Part shown: in pieces, positions 62,522-64,000 of the stretch
Layout of the letters: each line of letters begins with the position of its first letter
How positions within the stretch are numbered: the stretch's first letter is position 1
Assembly: GCF_023074185.1 (NCBI RefSeq)
Contig: NZ_JADPKY010000178.1
Location: 57,526 to 121,525 of the forward strand
Reading direction: 5' to 3'
From: Bradyrhizobium sp. 132
GTDB lineage: Bacteria > Pseudomonadota > Alphaproteobacteria > Rhizobiales > Xanthobacteraceae
DNA length: 64,000 nt
Notes under the pieces: generated by a model
What the model saw: only the letters and a program-made list of their open reading frames with translations
Told to the model about the DNA's origin: nothing
The model's database searches: none
Program-made: the position numbers and the translations under genes

Positions 62522-63427
62522 TTATGCCGCCATGGCCGGCTGTTCCAGCATGGCGTAGTAGCGTTGCTCGGCTTCGGCCGGCGGTATGTTGCCGATGGGC
62601 TCCAGGAGCCGCCGGTTGTTGAACCAGTCCACCCATTCCAGGGTCGCGAACTCGACGGCCTCGAAGCTGCGCCATGGTCCGCGCCGATGGATCACCTCGG
62701 CCTTGTAGAGACCGTTGATAGTTTCGGCGAGAGCGTTGTCATAGGAATCTCCGACGCTGCCGACAGAGGGTTCAACACCAGCTTCAGCCAGGCGCTCGCT
62801 GTATTTGATAGAGACGTATTGGCTGCCCCTATCGCTATGATGCACGAGCCCGCCGCGGCGGACCGGTCGGCGATCGTGCAGGGCCTGCTCCAGCGCATCG
62901 AGCACGAAGCTGGCGTGCGCCGTGCGGGAGGCTCGCCAGCCCACGATCCTGCGGGCATAGGCGTCGATGACGAAGGCGACGTAGACGAAGCCGGTCCAGG
63001 TCGCGACATAGGTGAAGTCGGAGAGCCAGAGGACGTTCGGCCTTGGTGCCTTGAACTGGCGATTGACCTGATCCAGCGGGCATTGCGCAGCCTTGTCGCT
63101 GATCGTGGTCTTGACGGGCTTGCCGCGGATGACCCCTTGTAGGCCCATGTCCCGCATCAGCCGCGCCACGGTACAACGGGCAACATCGAAGCCTTCACGC
63201 TTGAGCTGCCGCCAGACCTTGCGCACGCCGTAGACGGAGAAGTTTTGATCGAAGACGCGCCGAACCTCGATCTTCAGCGCGGCGTCCTGCCTGGCGCGCG
63301 CCGACAGCTTGGCGGGATCGCGCCGCTTCGCCACATGGGCGTGGTAGGTCGAGGGGGCGATCGGCAAGACCTTGCAGATCGGCTCGACCCCATGCGCCCC
63401 ACGATGATCGTCGATGAAGGCGATCAT
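62522..63427 (-). CDS. IS3-family transposase OrfB (DDE)
   Basis: Catalytic transposase part of 301 aa. N-terminal HTH_21-type region (YHAHVAKRRDP and VYGVRKVWRQLKREG), then the rve integrase core with catalytic Asp137 (WLSDFTYV), Asp199 (VHHSDRGSQY) and Glu235 (NALAETINGLYK). It overlaps orfA by 4 bases (ATGA); in IS3 elements an OrfAB fusion by -1 frameshift is the active enzyme. Confidence 0.93.
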   Translation of the reverse strand: MIAFIDDHRGAHGVEPICKVLPIAPSTYHAHVAKRRDPAKLSARARQDAALKIEVRRVFDQNFSVYGVRKVWRQLKREGFDVARCTVARLMRDMGLQGVIRGKPVKTTISDKAAQCPLDQVNRQFKAPRPNVLWLSDFTYVATWTGFVYVAFVIDAYARRIVGWRASRTAHASFVLDALEQALHDRRPVRRGGLVHHSDRGSQYVSIKYSERLAEAGVEPSVGSVGDSYDNALAETINGLYKAEVIHRRGPWRSFEAVEFATLEWVDWFNNRRLLEPIGNIPPAEAEQRYYAMLEQPAMAA

Positions 63428-63753
63428 GGCTTGGACCGGCGGTCGAGCTCCGCCATCGCAAAATAGGCGCTTGCCTTGCGCAGGATCTCGTTGGCCTGCC
63501 GAAGCTCGCGGTTCTCCCGTTCGAGCGCCTTCAGCTTCTCGGCCGTATCGGTCGGGACGCCGGTCCGCTGACCGCTATCGACCTCGGCCTTCTTGACCCA
63601 GTCATGCAGCGTCTGCGGCGTGCAGCCGATCTTGCCCGCGATTGACGTCACTGCCGCCCAGCGCGACGGGTGCTCGCTCGCGTGATCCAGAACCATCCGA
63701 ACCGCTCGGGTCCGGACCTCGGGTGAAAACTTGTTCGTCGTCTTGCTCGTCAT
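63424..63753 (-). CDS. IS3-family OrfA
   Basis: DNA-binding part of 109 aa. A helix-turn-helix (KIGCTPQTLHDWVKKAE) recognises the element ends, and a leucine-zipper coiled coil (LKALERENRELRQANEILRK) multimerises it. It is typical of IS3-group elements and precedes orfB. Confidence 0.92.
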   Translation of the reverse strand: MTSKTTNKFSPEVRTRAVRMVLDHASEHPSRWAAVTSIAGKIGCTPQTLHDWVKKAEVDSGQRTGVPTDTAEKLKALERENRELRQANEILRKASAYFAMAELDRRSKP

Positions 63754-63803
63754 GGCTCCATCCTCTCAGGAGTTGGAGCCTCCGGCAAACCCGGGGCGGT
63801 TCA

Positions 63804-64000
63804 TGCACCCGGTTCTGTTGACACCGGCTTAAGCTAATCCGACCTTCCGTTCGAACTCCATAGGGCTCAGATATCCGATCGTCGAATGCCTTCGCTTCGG
63901 ATTGTACAACGAGGTTTGAGAACGCCCACAGGACCGTTCTTCGCGAGGTTCTTTATCGATATCATCCTTGGTTTGGCTGCCGAGTTTGCGTTCATGGGGC
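63804..64000. mobile_element. End of a second, different IS3-family element, cut by window edge
   Basis: Directly after the first IS lies a new terminal sequence (TGCACCCGGTTCTGTTGACA from 63804) and the C-terminal end of another IS3-type transposase. The first IS appears to have inserted three bases inside this end. The element continues past 64000. Confidence 0.7.
63829..64000 (-). pseudogene. C-terminal part of a second IS3-family transposase, partial
   Basis: The minus strand ends LYNPKRRHSTIGYLSPMEFE followed by RKVGLA and TAA, the standard C-terminus of IS3-group OrfB proteins. Further upstream (above about 63915) the frame no longer looks like a transposase, so a frameshift or rearrangement is likely. 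The window edge prevents judgement. Confidence 0.6.

Larger units (their letters stand above)
62483..63803. mobile_element. IS3-family insertion sequence, complete
   Basis: A 1321-bp element bounded by perfect 26-bp terminal inverted repeats (62483-62508 and 63778-63803, beginning TGAACCGCCCCGGG). It contains orfA and orfB on the minus strand. Flanks carry the 3-bp direct repeat TGC (62480-62482 and 63804-63806), as IS3-family transposition produces. Everything needed for movement appears intact. Confidence 0.92.
57832..64000. mobile_element. Genomic island integrated at tRNA-Arg, right end outside window
   Basis: A tyrosine integrase lies directly at the tRNA 3' end, followed by an AlpA-like protein, small accessory genes with no housekeeping function, and insertion sequences. 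Genes here are less GC-biased and less recognisable than those to the left. The expected repeat of the tRNA 3' end (attR) was not found before the window edge, so the right boundary is unknown. Confidence 0.85.

Noticed and set aside
57832..64000. CRISPR array, restriction-modification, retron or known toxin genes in the island
   Set aside because: No regularly spaced repeats, reverse transcriptase, methylase, nuclease or recognised toxin motif was seen among the translated frames.

Overview
The window looks like chromosomal DNA from a Bradyrhizobium-like alphaproteobacterium. It is GC-rich and GC-biased at third codon positions, with dusB-ntrB-ntrC beside ispDF, a popZ-type gene, an aapJQMP amino-acid transporter, an ArnT-type lipid A locus and an alpha-2-macroglobulin/pbpC pair. 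Genus is inferred from gene content and protein character, not from a database search.

Layout. 1-5163 carries nitrogen regulation (dusB-ntrB-ntrC, minus strand, ntrC cut by the left edge) divergent from isoprenoid and NAD salvage genes (ispDF, cinA). 5170-15614 is mostly housekeeping: mscS, a structured intergenic element, a COQ10/RatA-like gene, lipA, a 3-methyladenine glycosylase, valS, popZ, tolC and pcm. 15826-18883 is a loose region of two tRNAs (Asn, Cys), very small genes and two gene remnants fused head-on. 18884-28845 holds a DTW-domain gene and a complete MdtABC-type RND efflux operon with its outer-membrane factor. 29555-31119 has a cysteine synthase homologue and a DUF805 protein. 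31254-42827 is one long minus-strand block: aapJ-Q-M-P followed by three tandem paralogues of a TPR plus GT41 (SPINDLY/OGT-type) glycosyltransferase. 43245-46299 carries metC and a Na/Pi cotransporter. 46310-50029 is a four-gene set for lipid-linked sugar transfer to lipid A or LPS. 50080-57428 is pbpC and a giant alpha-2-macroglobulin. From tRNA-Arg(TCT) at 57832 to the right edge lies an integrated element: tyrosine integrase, AlpA-like protein, a divergent pair with paired operators, small orphan genes, then two IS3-family insertions, one inserted into the end of the other.

Most notable observations. (1) The three GT41 genes arose by tandem duplication. Short relics of the 3' end of aapP lie between the copies, so the duplication breakpoints can be read, and the C-terminus of one copy has been rewritten by such a relic. 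(2) A roughly 115-nt segment at 6478-6591 folds into a strong three-way junction (16-bp, 9-bp and 5-7-bp stems). It belongs to a longer repeat-like intergenic element, a conserved block of which recurs inverted at 16676-16702. (3) The island has a likely autoregulated ribbon-helix-helix gene with two matching operators, and several unrecognised small membrane, lipoprotein and zinc-ribbon genes. I saw no CRISPR array, rRNA, restriction system or secondary-metabolite cluster.
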